Source: JAAZHD01 sp012510895 (GTDB taxonomy: Bacteria; Bacillota; Clostridia; Caldicoprobacterales; DTU083). From it: DNA of 60,452 bases. Both the position numbers and the translations under genes were made by a program. Below, piece after piece: positions 25,982-33,907 of this stretch. The stretch is from NCBI GenBank assembly GCA_050951465.1, contig JBMNJC010000027.1:1-60452 (forward strand). Reading direction: 5' to 3'. How positions within the stretch are numbered: the stretch's first letter is position 1; the number at the start of each line of letters is the position of its first letter. The notes below the pieces were generated by a model. It was not told where the DNA came from and did not search any database. It saw only the letters and a program-made list of their open reading frames with translations.

Positions 25982-26992
25982 ATGAGTGCGCATATAGAGA
26001 CAAAAAGCCGCACAAAGTCAAACCTGTTCACATCTATGAAAACATTTTTCCGAAAACAGCCCATGATGAGGCGAGTCCTGTTATCCTTAATTCCAATTCT
26101 GCTGTTTACCGTTTATATGTATGGATGGAGGGTCATATCCGTATTGACGGCGGTTACACTAGCAGGAGTCATTACAGAGTACATATTCGAAAAATCCAGA
26201 AACGGGAAACCCACAGAGTCGATCCTGGTAAGCTGCTTTCTGTTTACCCTCATATTACCTCCAAAGGTACCTTATTGGGTGGCAGTTACAGGTATTGTAT
26301 TTGCTGTGGTTTTTGGCAAACAGGTATTTGGAGGGTTTGGCAGGAATGTATTTAATCCCGCAATTACAGGCCGGGTATTTGTATTCATTACCTTTCCGGG
26401 TCCGATGACAAATGCCTGGGTGGAACCCTTCTCAGGCTTTCCCGGAGGTTTTGCCCGATGGGTACCTGAGCTGACTGATGGTATCAGTGCAGCAACGCCG
26501 CTGGCTGCAGTTTCCGGGGAGGCTGCAGTCATACCCAGTCATATGCAGCTTATATTAGGAAATGTTTCCGGCTCCATGGGGGAATCAGCCGCCATCCTCA
26601 TACTTATAGCTGCTGTTTATTTAATAGCTACAAAAACCGCGTCCTGGAAAATCATTTCTACTGTACTTGGGAGCGCACTGATTACGGAAACTATTCTTCA
26701 TTTCGCCGGTGTATCACGTTTTCCTGACCCCTTGTACGCTGTATTATCAGGCGGTCTCCTTTTCGGTGCCGTTTTCATGGCCACAGATCCAATTACGGCT
26801 CCGAGAGATGAACTGATAAAGCTTGTATTCGGTACCTTAACAGGTGTAATAGCTGTGCTGATACGTGAGTTTTCCTTATTTAAAGAAGGAACCATGTTTG
26901 CAATTCTGACAATGAATACGTTTGTGCCCCTTATGGAAATTACATTAAAATCCCGTAAAAAAAATACGGCAGGAAGGAGGGCCGCTGCATGA
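25982..26992 (+). CDS. rnfD: Rnf/Nqr-type electron transport complex subunit D (RnfD/NqrB family)
   Basis: Membrane subunit of an ion-translocating flavin complex, 336 residues, nearer RnfD length (about 310-350) than NqrB (about 410). Eight to ten hydrophobic spans. The covalent FMN site is SAATPL in TDGISAATPLAAV (Thr as attachment residue). FVFITFPGPMTNAW and FGAVFMATDPITAPRDELIK are family motifs. GGGGGG precedes the ATG. First of an operon with overlapping genes: its stop overlaps the rnfG start (ATGA). Confidence 0.93.
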   Translation: MSAHIETKSRTKSNLFTSMKTFFRKQPMMRRVLLSLIPILLFTVYMYGWRVISVLTAVTLAGVITEYIFEKSRNGKPTESILVSCFLFTLILPPKVPYWVAVTGIVFAVVFGKQVFGGFGRNVFNPAITGRVFVFITFPGPMTNAWVEPFSGFPGGFARWVPELTDGISAATPLAAVSGEAAVIPSHMQLILGNVSGSMGESAAILILIAAVYLIATKTASWKIISTVLGSALITETILHFAGVSRFPDPLYAVLSGGLLFGAVFMATDPITAPRDELIKLVFGTLTGVIAVLIREFSLFKEGTMFAILTMNTFVPLMEITLKSRKKNTAGRRAAA

Positions 26993-27594
26993 AGGACAAG
27001 GGATGGTTTAATATTGTGTTTATGTTCATATGCACAGCTTTCTTTACCGGAATACTCTCCGGAGCATATGTCTTCACACGTCCTCAGATTCAGGCAAATG
27101 CACGTTTAAATGAGATTAGGGCTCAATTGAATGCGCTTCAGATAGAACTGCCGGCCGGCATGTCCTCTATAGACCTTGAAGCTTTTTATGATCAAAATAT
27201 AAAAGAAGTTAAAAAAGATGATGTGACCTTGTTTCAATATGAAACCGAAGAAGGCGCTGTACAGAACTTGCTGATATTTGAAGGCGCTGCTTTATGGGGT
27301 GATATTGTCGGTGTCATTGCCCTGGATGAAGATTTTAAAACCGTTATAGGCATGGACATAATTAAGCAGAATGAAACTCCGGGTCTGGGGGGACGTATCG
27401 CAGAGGATTGGTTTAAAGAGCAGTTCAGGGGCATTAAGCTGTATGAGGACGGGGAACCGCTCCGTTATGCCTCTCCCGGCAAGGAAGGGCAGTTGGATGC
27501 CGTTACCGGCGCTACGGCTACATCAAATGCACTGCTTTCTGTCATTAATGAGAGTATTAAAGAGTTAAGAGCCAAAACAGGGGGTGGAAACTAA
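26989..27594 (+). CDS. rnfG: Rnf/Nqr-type subunit G (RnfG/NqrC family), FMN-binding
   Basis: A 201-residue protein with one N-terminal membrane helix (FMFICTAFFTGILSGAYVF) and an outside FMN-binding domain. The flavinylation motif VTGATATSNALL carries the Thr that binds FMN through phosphate; GLGGRIAEDWFKEQF precedes it. It contains the usual ETPGLGG stretch. Start overlaps rnfD by 4 bases, with GGAGG upstream. It relays electrons across the membrane with RnfD. Confidence 0.94.
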   Translation: MKDKGWFNIVFMFICTAFFTGILSGAYVFTRPQIQANARLNEIRAQLNALQIELPAGMSSIDLEAFYDQNIKEVKKDDVTLFQYETEEGAVQNLLIFEGAALWGDIVGVIALDEDFKTVIGMDIIKQNETPGLGGRIAEDWFKEQFRGIKLYEDGEPLRYASPGKEGQLDAVTGATATSNALLSVINESIKELRAKTGGGN

Positions 27595-28241
27595 TGGCTT
27601 CTACATATAGCGATATAACAAAAAAGGCGTTATGGAAGGAAAATCCGGTTATCAGACAGATTCTGGGAATCTGTTCTGCCCTGGCCGTAACTAACCTGGT
27701 GGCAAATACCCTGGTAATGGGAATTGGGGTTATGTTGACTACAGCCTTTTCTTGTCTGACGGTATCTCTTTTGCGCAATATCATTCCTGTACGGGTCAGA
27801 ATGATGGTGCAAACCCTGATTATCGCATCTTATGTAATTTTAGTGGACATCGTTCTTAAGGCCTACTTTCCTGATATGAGCAGGGCACTTGGGCCTTATG
27901 TGGGCTTAATTATCACAAACTGCATTATAATGGGCCGTTGTGAAGCCTTTGCTCAGTCCAATCCACCGCTCTTGTCCTTTTATGACGGACTTATGTCCGG
28001 CTTAGGTTATACTCTGGTCTTAACAACTATTGCCATTGTTCGTGAATTGTTAGGTTTTGGCACTATTTTAGGATATGAAATTCTGGGAGACTGGTGGACT
28101 CCCTGGACTGTTATGGTTATGGCACCAAGTGCTTTCTTTGTGCTGGCCGTTATTATCTGGATAGTAAAGTCCGTTACAGAAAAAAAGGATGCTCCCGTAA
28201 AACAATCGGCAAAACAGGAGGTGCAGGTCAGTGGAGATTAA
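27594..28241 (+). CDS. rnfE: Rnf/Nqr-type subunit E (RnfE/NqrD family)
   Basis: Polytopic membrane subunit of 215 residues with about six helices. Family signature: NPVIRQILGICSALAVTN near the start and GLIITNCIIMGRCEAFA in the middle. NqrD/RnfE and NqrE/RnfA form an inverted pair binding an iron or 2Fe-2S centre at the membrane interface through conserved Cys (CSALAVT and NCIIMGRC). The gene begins at the last base of the rnfG stop (TAATG) and its end overlaps rnfA by 11 bases. The C-terminal tail is Lys/Gln-rich. Confidence 0.94.
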   Translation: MASTYSDITKKALWKENPVIRQILGICSALAVTNLVANTLVMGIGVMLTTAFSCLTVSLLRNIIPVRVRMMVQTLIIASYVILVDIVLKAYFPDMSRALGPYVGLIITNCIIMGRCEAFAQSNPPLLSFYDGLMSGLGYTLVLTTIAIVRELLGFGTILGYEILGDWWTPWTVMVMAPSAFFVLAVIIWIVKSVTEKKDAPVKQSAKQEVQVSGD

Positions 28242-28818
28242 TCCCTTTGTCATATTCATTGCTTCCATATTTACCGGTAATGTATTATTAACAAATTTTC
28301 TCGGAATGTGTTCCTATTTATCCATCTCCAAAGACTTAAAGTCTTCTTTTGGGCTGGGGCAAGCAGTTATCTTTGTGATGACTGCAACCACAGTGCTTAA
28401 CTACCTGGTTTACAAGTACATACTGGTGCCCTTTGACCTGGAATATTTAAGGTTCATTGTATTTATTATTGTTATTGCAGCATTTGTACAGTTTGTGGAA
28501 ATGCTTCTGGAACGCTTTATGCCTAATCTTTACTACACCCTGGGAATTTTTCTCCCCCTGATTACCGTTAACTGTGCCATATTAGGGGTAGCTCTTTTTA
28601 TGGTAATCAGGGAATATAATTTTCTTCAATCCCTTGCTTACGGGGCAGGCGGCGGTATTGGATGGACATTGGCAATTTCTGCCCTGGCAGCAATCCGGCA
28701 AAAGGTGGATGAAAGCAGGGTGCCGAAAGGTTTGCAGGGCGCGGGCTTTGCGATGATAGTAACGGGTATCATGGCATTGGCTTTTATCGGTTTTTCCGGA
28801 ATGCTGCCTATCCAGTAG
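28231..28818 (+). CDS. rnfA: Rnf/Nqr-type subunit A (RnfA/NqrE family)
   Basis: Membrane subunit of 195 residues, about six helices, homologous to RnfE but in inverted topology. Motifs: LTNFLGMCSYLSIS, LPLITVNCAILGVALFM and GAGGGIGWTLAI. Conserved Cys in GMCSY and VNCAILG match the metal-centre positions. GTG start with GGAGG upstream inside rnfE. The complex normally couples NADH or ferredoxin oxidation to Na+ or H+ pumping. Confidence 0.94.
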   Translation: MEINPFVIFIASIFTGNVLLTNFLGMCSYLSISKDLKSSFGLGQAVIFVMTATTVLNYLVYKYILVPFDLEYLRFIVFIIVIAAFVQFVEMLLERFMPNLYYTLGIFLPLITVNCAILGVALFMVIREYNFLQSLAYGAGGGIGWTLAISALAAIRQKVDESRVPKGLQGAGFAMIVTGIMALAFIGFSGMLPIQ

Positions 28819-28840
28819 CTGTAAACAGGGGGGATGAAAA

Positions 28841-29941
28841 GTGGCAATTGAAATAATACGTACTGTTTCAATCATATCCGGCATGGGAGTATTACTGGCA
28901 GCTGTTTTGACCCTTGCGGAACGGTTCCTGCTTAATTATGGAATATGCAAAATTATTATAAACAAAGACAGGGAAATTGAGGTAAAAGGCGGGAATCATC
29001 TGCTGGGCAGCCTGATTCAAAACGATATATTTATTCCCTCTGCCTGCGGGGGCAGAGGCAGTTGCGGACTTTGCAAGGTAAAGGTTCTGTCCGGAGGCGG
29101 GCCTTTGCTGCCTACAGAGACTCCTTATCTTACCAAAGAAGAACAGGAGAACAATGTCAGATTGTCCTGCCAGGTTAAGGTGCGGGAGGATATTGAGATT
29201 GAGATTCCTGAAGAATTGTTTAATATCAGGGAGTATACAACCAGGGTAGAGAAAATTGAAGAGCTGACTCATGATATAAAAACCCTTACCTTACGATTTT
29301 TAAATGGAGAGGAGATGGACTTCAGGCCGGGTCAATATGTCCAGATCAAGGTTCCAAAATACGGCAAGAACACGGAAGAGGTTTACCGGGCTTATTCCAT
29401 AGCTTCCTCAGCCTCTCGCAAGGACAGCATTCAGCTTATTATAAGACGGGTGCCGGAAGGCATATGCACTACTTATATATTTGACTACTTAAAAGAAGGC
29501 GACCTGCTCGATTTAAACGGCGCTTACGGTGATTTTTATCTACGCGATACTGACCGTGAAATCATATACATCGCCGGCGGTTCAGGGCTGGCACCCATCA
29601 AATCCATGCTCCATCAGATGGAGGAAGAAGGCATCAGCCGAAAAGCCACTTTCTTCTTCGGCTGTGTGGGCAAACGGGATCTGTATTATATAGATGAAAT
29701 GAAAGCATTTGAAGGAAAAATTCCCAATTTCAAGTTTGTTCCAGCTTTATCCGGAGCCGGCGAAAATGAGGGCTGGGACGGGGAAACCGGTCTTATTACA
29801 GAAGTTGTTGATCGGTACATTAAGGACGGTTCCAATATGGAAGCTTATTTATGCGGCAGTCCGGGAATGATAGATGCCTGTATTAAAGTGCTGTATAATA
29901 AAGGTGTTACGGATGACAGGATATTCTATGATAAATTCTAA
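28841..29941 (+). CDS. NqrF-like NADH oxidoreductase subunit (2Fe-2S and FAD)
   Basis: A 366-residue protein with an N-terminal membrane helix (residues 7-27), a plant-type 2Fe-2S ferredoxin domain (CGGRGSCGLC, later Cys in RLSCQ), and an FAD/NAD reductase domain. FAD contacts RAYSIASSA and NAD site GGSGLAPIKSML are clear, and the C-terminal YLCGSPGMID is typical. This is the architecture of NqrF of Na+-NQR, and is not found in classical Rnf operons, where RnfB and RnfC occur. GTG start after GGGGGGATGAAAA, 22 bases after rnfA. Confidence 0.92.
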   Translation: MAIEIIRTVSIISGMGVLLAAVLTLAERFLLNYGICKIIINKDREIEVKGGNHLLGSLIQNDIFIPSACGGRGSCGLCKVKVLSGGGPLLPTETPYLTKEEQENNVRLSCQVKVREDIEIEIPEELFNIREYTTRVEKIEELTHDIKTLTLRFLNGEEMDFRPGQYVQIKVPKYGKNTEEVYRAYSIASSASRKDSIQLIIRRVPEGICTTYIFDYLKEGDLLDLNGAYGDFYLRDTDREIIYIAGGSGLAPIKSMLHQMEEEGISRKATFFFGCVGKRDLYYIDEMKAFEGKIPNFKFVPALSGAGENEGWDGETGLITEVVDRYIKDGSNMEAYLCGSPGMIDACIKVLYNKGVTDDRIFYDKF

Positions 29942-29955
29942 AGGGAGGAATTGAA

Positions 29956-30414
29956 GTGAAAAAAGATCCAAGGCTGGAAGCGGTAGAGAAACAAATGCGG
30001 CCGGGAGAGATCAGCAGCATAGGCTTCTTGGGCAATGATGAAAGAAGTTTGGCGGAAATTCTGCTAGATGATGGACATACGGTTACCTCCCTCTATCTGG
30101 ATCACCAGACTATTGCAAACAGAATGCAGGAATTGACCGACAAAGGAAGAGAAGGTTTTGGGAATCCTGTCCTGGTAGATGATTTTTTGGAGGTTACCGT
30201 TGAAGATTCCCGCGGCACTATAGCCTGTCCCTTCATGCATATGGGTATGTATCCAAAGGAGAATGTAAGGGTAGTAAATAAAAAAACTGGAGAGGAAATT
30301 CGCTGGACGGCACTGAATATCCATATGATAAAGGAACACGGCTTTTATGAAGGGAAGGGTTCGCCTTTCCGCATAGAACCTTTGGACCTGATACGGGTAC
30401 TGGAATTAACATAA
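29956..30414 (+). CDS. Conserved-looking hypothetical protein, last gene of the Rnf/Nqr operon
   Basis: A 152-residue soluble protein; I do not recognise a family. It starts 14 bases after the nqrF-like gene with GGGAGGAATTGAA and a GTG start, so it is clearly in the operon. No membrane segment and only one Cys (in GTIACPFMHMG). Conserved-looking parts are MRPGEISSIGFLG, IACPFMHMGMYPKENVRVVN and GFYEGKGSPFRIEPLDLIRVLE. Its place suggests an accessory or assembly factor for the complex. Confidence 0.7.
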   Translation: MKKDPRLEAVEKQMRPGEISSIGFLGNDERSLAEILLDDGHTVTSLYLDHQTIANRMQELTDKGREGFGNPVLVDDFLEVTVEDSRGTIACPFMHMGMYPKENVRVVNKKTGEEIRWTALNIHMIKEHGFYEGKGSPFRIEPLDLIRVLELT

Positions 30415-30433
30415 AAAGCAGCAAGGAAGTATT

Positions 30434-30467
30434 AAAGACTTTGTAAATTTACAAAGTCTTTCTTTTA
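30434..30467 (+). terminator. Terminator of the Rnf/Nqr operon
   Basis: Perfect stem AAAGACTTTGTAAA / TTTACAAAGTCTTT (30434-30461) followed by CTTTTA. GC-poor but long. Confidence 0.85.
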
Positions 30468-30503
30468 TGTTACTATGTTTTTGTTATGAAAATGGAGTGT
30501 TGG

Positions 30504-31157
30504 ATGCATTCAAACAATAGAAAGAGGTGTCATCCTTTGAATACCGCCTTAAGACTGATAACCTTTCTGGCAAGAAACTTGATTGCCATTGCTGTGGTAA
30601 TTATCCTGATAGTGTTGGCAACTTTTATTTCCTATGATATGGCAAATATATATGTGATGATAAATGACGGGCTTTCAGAAAGAGCGAATGTGATTATACA
30701 TCATGAGGATCCGTCTGATTTAAGCCGTTTTTTTACAATGTCTTATCTGTTTTCAGATCCTGCATTCCAAAGTGATCAATATAAGGATTATATTGTGTCT
30801 GATTATGATTATGACCTTAAAATCAAACATATGTGGGTCTGGCCTTGGGAGTCAAGCACTGTGGTGACAGTGGAAGAGGTTATCGATGATGAATCCTGGA
30901 AGTTCAACATTACCGATGAATTTCGTGAGAGGCTGATGCTTGCCCAAATGCCGCAGGCTGAAGAATTGCCGGAGGGAGAAGAAGAAGACTCGGAGAATGA
31001 AGAAGGTGCATCAGAAGAAGAGGACGAACCGGCATTTGAATTGGAGATTCCCAGCCCCAAGTGGCAAAATGGGGAAAAACTCATAGAATTTGTCAAGGTA
31101 GAAGGACAATGGAAGATTAACGGTATTGAGTTTGTAAGGAGTTTGGAATCTGAATAA
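30504..31157 (+). CDS. Hypothetical single-span membrane protein with acidic linker
   Basis: About 217 residues. One hydrophobic segment near the N terminus (NLIAIAVVIILIVLATFISY), then an outside part. Near the C terminus a very acidic linker (EELPEGEEEDSENEEGASEEEDE) separates two folded-looking segments; the last one ends SPKWQNGEKLIEFVKVEGQW. The ATG at 30504 follows GGAG by 6 bases, and is preferred to in-frame ATGs at 30486 and 30492. It ends 1 base before dusB, so the two are cotranscribed. No family recognised. Confidence 0.65.
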   Translation: MHSNNRKRCHPLNTALRLITFLARNLIAIAVVIILIVLATFISYDMANIYVMINDGLSERANVIIHHEDPSDLSRFFTMSYLFSDPAFQSDQYKDYIVSDYDYDLKIKHMWVWPWESSTVVTVEEVIDDESWKFNITDEFRERLMLAQMPQAEELPEGEEEDSENEEGASEEEDEPAFELEIPSPKWQNGEKLIEFVKVEGQWKINGIEFVRSLESE

Positions 31158-32195
31158 ATGGGCGTGATGACTGAAATGAAAATCGGCAATCTTCGCATAG
31201 AAAAACCGCTTTTTCTGGCACCTATGGCGGGTATTACCGACATTCCGTTCAGATTGTTATGCCGGGAGCAGGGCTGTCATGTGGTATACACCGAAATGAT
31301 AAGCGCCAAGGGACTGTATTATGGCAGCCGGCGTACGGAAAACATGATCGAAATTCATCCTGATGAGCACCCTGCAGGAATACAAATTTTTGGCTCGGAA
31401 CCGCTGTTAATGGCAAAAATGGCTGAAAGAATCACGGAAATGCATATTGCTTCAGGTGCCTCGGTTAAGTTGCGCCCTGATTTGATTGATATCAATATGG
31501 GCTGTCCGGCGCCTAAGATTGTTCGGAACGGAGAAGGCAGCGCGCTGATGAAAAATCCTTCTCTTGTGGAAAAGATAGTTCGTGAGGTTTCCCGTGCCAC
31601 AATTTTACCTGTAACGGTTAAGATCAGAAAGGGTTTTGATGAAAATTCCGTTAATGCCGTGGAGATTGCTTCCATAGCAGAACAAGCCGGAGCAGCTGCT
31701 GTTACGGTACATGGAAGAACCCGTGAACAGTATTATTCCGGCAAAGCAGATTGGAGCATTATAAGGAAGGTAAAGGAAAAACTCTCCATTCCGGTAATCG
31801 GGAATGGAGATATTTTTACAGCAGAAGCAGCAATTGAGATGAAGAAACAAACCCTTTGTGACGGAGTTATGGTGGCCAGAGGTGCTTTGGGCAATCCCTG
31901 GATTTTCAGGGATATTCTTTCTTTTGAGGAGAGAGGAGTAATCCCGCCCCCGCCTGACCCAAAGGATAAAGTTGATACCGCCTTACGGCATATGAATATG
32001 CTGATTGAACTTAAGGGAGAAAAGACAGCTGTTCTGGAAATGAGAAAGCATATTTCATGGTATCTGAAGGGATTGACTAATTCCGGCAGGATACGCAGCA
32101 GAGTAAATTCTGTTTCTAGTGCTTCCGAGGTGGAAAATATATTGCGTTCCTATCTTCTGGAGTTAGAAGAATCCGCTGAACAGCAGACGAATTAA
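31158..32195 (+). CDS. dusB: tRNA-dihydrouridine synthase (DusB type)
   Basis: FMN-dependent enzyme that reduces uridines in the tRNA D-loop, 345 residues. It has the FMN-binding barrel motifs LFLAPMAGITDIPFR, INMGCPAPKIVRNGEGSALM (the catalytic Cys), VTVHGRTREQYYSGKADW and VARGALGNPWIF. The C-terminal helical domain includes MRKHISWYLKGL. The start directly follows the preceding stop; later Met codons (31167, 31176) are possible. In Bacillota dusB often precedes housekeeping genes such as greA and lysS, as it does here. Confidence 0.95.
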   Translation: MGVMTEMKIGNLRIEKPLFLAPMAGITDIPFRLLCREQGCHVVYTEMISAKGLYYGSRRTENMIEIHPDEHPAGIQIFGSEPLLMAKMAERITEMHIASGASVKLRPDLIDINMGCPAPKIVRNGEGSALMKNPSLVEKIVREVSRATILPVTVKIRKGFDENSVNAVEIASIAEQAGAAAVTVHGRTREQYYSGKADWSIIRKVKEKLSIPVIGNGDIFTAEAAIEMKKQTLCDGVMVARGALGNPWIFRDILSFEERGVIPPPPDPKDKVDTALRHMNMLIELKGEKTAVLEMRKHISWYLKGLTNSGRIRSRVNSVSSASEVENILRSYLLELEESAEQQTN

Positions 32196-32286
32196 TTATT
32201 GAAATTGCATTGAAAATTACCTCTGTTAGGAGTAATATAAAAGCACACAAAATGTGCACAAAGCGGGAACATGGGAGGTAATGGTT

Positions 32287-32817
32287 TTGGACTTTTATCG
32301 GGTCGGCGACAAAATCATCAGCTTCCGCAGAATTGAAACCAGTCTTAGAAAAGCCCTGAAACTCAGGAGTCAGGGGAAGTCGCAGAGCGAGACAGCAGAA
32401 ATTCTGGGTATGGAACGAAGCTTTATTTCTCGTTTGGAGTCTTTGGGAGAGCTTCGCAAGGCAAAGCAGATTGGTGTAGTGGGCTTTCCGGTTGCAAACA
32501 AGGAAGAAATACGGAAAGTACTGGCTGAAAGAGGCATCACGAACTGCCTTCTCATGACGGAAGAAGAACGCAGGGCTTTTGTCCAAAGAAAACCGGGCAT
32601 GGAAATTGTCAATGAGATGTCGACTTTGATTCAGGAATACCGTACATATGATACGGTTATAGTACTGGCTTCAGATATGCGTACCAAGTGGGTTGAATCA
32701 TTGCTGGACAATCAGGTTATCATGGTTGATATAGGAACCTCGCCGCTGATCGAGGATGTCTATGTGAATCCCGCTCGTATTACCGAAATACTTGATCATA
32801 TTTTAGAAAAAAGTTAA
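32287..32817 (+). CDS. Putative helix-turn-helix regulator next to the quinate-dehydrogenase-like gene
   Basis: About 176 residues. The N-terminal region contains a helix-turn-helix: LRKALKLRSQGKSQSETAEILGM then RSFISRLESLGELRKA. The C-terminal part looks like an alpha/beta domain with VIMVDIGTSPLIEDVYVN. A TTG at 32287 has GGGAGG 8 bases upstream; ATG 32281 lies only 2 bases from it, so I prefer the TTG. It precedes the dehydrogenase-like gene by about 40 bases and may regulate it; family known only by pattern. Confidence 0.65.
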   Translation: MDFYRVGDKIISFRRIETSLRKALKLRSQGKSQSETAEILGMERSFISRLESLGELRKAKQIGVVGFPVANKEEIRKVLAERGITNCLLMTEEERRAFVQRKPGMEIVNEMSTLIQEYRTYDTVIVLASDMRTKWVESLLDNQVIMVDIGTSPLIEDVYVNPARITEILDHILEKS

Positions 32818-32857
32818 TAAAGGAACCAAATTGATCAAAAAACAAGGGGGAAGAGAT

Positions 32858-33808
32858 TTGGCCAGCAAAAGGATTGTCAGTATTAGTTTAGGTTCTTCTT
32901 CTAGAAATCATCGTGTTGTTTTAAAAATAGGCAATGATGAGTTTATTATAGAGAGGATCGGAACTGACGGAGATTTTAATAAAGCATGTCAGTTGATTCG
33001 TGAGTTGGACGGCAAAGTGGATGCATTTGGCATGGGCGGTATTAGTATGTATCTCTATGGAAAAAACAATCACCGCTATATCTTGCGTTCTGCAGTTCCT
33101 CTTAGAAAGGCTGCCCGGCTTACCCCTATGGCTGATGGTTCCGGATTTAAGTCAACGGTTGAGCGTAAAGTGGTTCGATTCATTAAGGAAGAACTTGGTA
33201 TTTCCATAGAAGAAAAAACCGTGCTGCTTGTCTGCGGCATGGAGCGGCTGGGTATGGCTGAGGCCTTTTCTCAGGCCGGATGCAAGACCTTGTACGGCGA
33301 TCTGATGTTTGTATTGGGAATTCCCTATGCGATAAAAAAACTAAGCAGCTTACACCGTCTGGCCGCGATTTTGATGCCGGTAATACAATGGATGCCGCTG
33401 AAAGTACTCTATCCCAGCGGGATGAGTCAGGAGGAGAATACGCCCAGGTTCAGAAAGGCATTTGAAAAGGCTGATATAATTGCCGGAGACTTTATGTATA
33501 TAAAGAAATATATGCCTTTGTCTTTGAAAGGCAAAATTATTGTCACCAATACAGTAACACCTAAGGATGTTGAGATACTGCGCGACAGAGGAGCTGAACT
33601 TCTTATAACCTCAACTCCGGAGCTGGAGGGGAGATCCTACGGCACCAATGTGATGGAAGCTCTTGTCTGTGCGCTTGTAAATAAAAAACCGGAAGACATT
33701 TTGCCGCATGAATATGATCAGGTGCTGAAGCAAGGCATCTTACGCCACCGGGTGGAATATTTACAGGCATTAAGAAATATATCTGATAATAAAGCACCAG
33801 GAATTTAA
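32858..33808 (+). CDS. Quinate 5-dehydrogenase-like protein
   Basis: A 316-residue protein similar to a Clostridia/Bacillota group usually annotated quinate 5-dehydrogenase. It opens RIVSISLGSSSRNHRVVLKIGNDEFIIERIGTDGD and later has FGMGGISMYL, DRGAELLITSTPELEGRSYGTNVMEAL. No classical GxGxxG Rossmann motif is apparent. A TTG at 32858 has GGGGG 7 bases upstream. The gene sits between the regulator and a second unknown gene; the enzyme name is transferred and unproven. Confidence 0.7.
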   Translation: MASKRIVSISLGSSSRNHRVVLKIGNDEFIIERIGTDGDFNKACQLIRELDGKVDAFGMGGISMYLYGKNNHRYILRSAVPLRKAARLTPMADGSGFKSTVERKVVRFIKEELGISIEEKTVLLVCGMERLGMAEAFSQAGCKTLYGDLMFVLGIPYAIKKLSSLHRLAAILMPVIQWMPLKVLYPSGMSQEENTPRFRKAFEKADIIAGDFMYIKKYMPLSLKGKIIVTNTVTPKDVEILRDRGAELLITSTPELEGRSYGTNVMEALVCALVNKKPEDILPHEYDQVLKQGILRHRVEYLQALRNISDNKAPGI

Positions 33809-33907
33809 GATAGTACGGAAGCAGAAAAAGTAAAAACCAGAGTATCTTGATATAATAAATATGAAAGAGCACACGGGAAACTTTACAGCTGCCCGGGAGT
33901 ATTGCTG

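Noticed and set aside
25982..26355. Possible missing RnfC at the start of the rnf operon
   Set aside because: The sequence before rnfD is the riboswitch promoter and a short gap, with no coding remnant.
30240..30260. MOSC or molybdenum-type motif in the 152-residue protein
   Set aside because: Only a single Cys and no recognised motif; not enough to assign a function.
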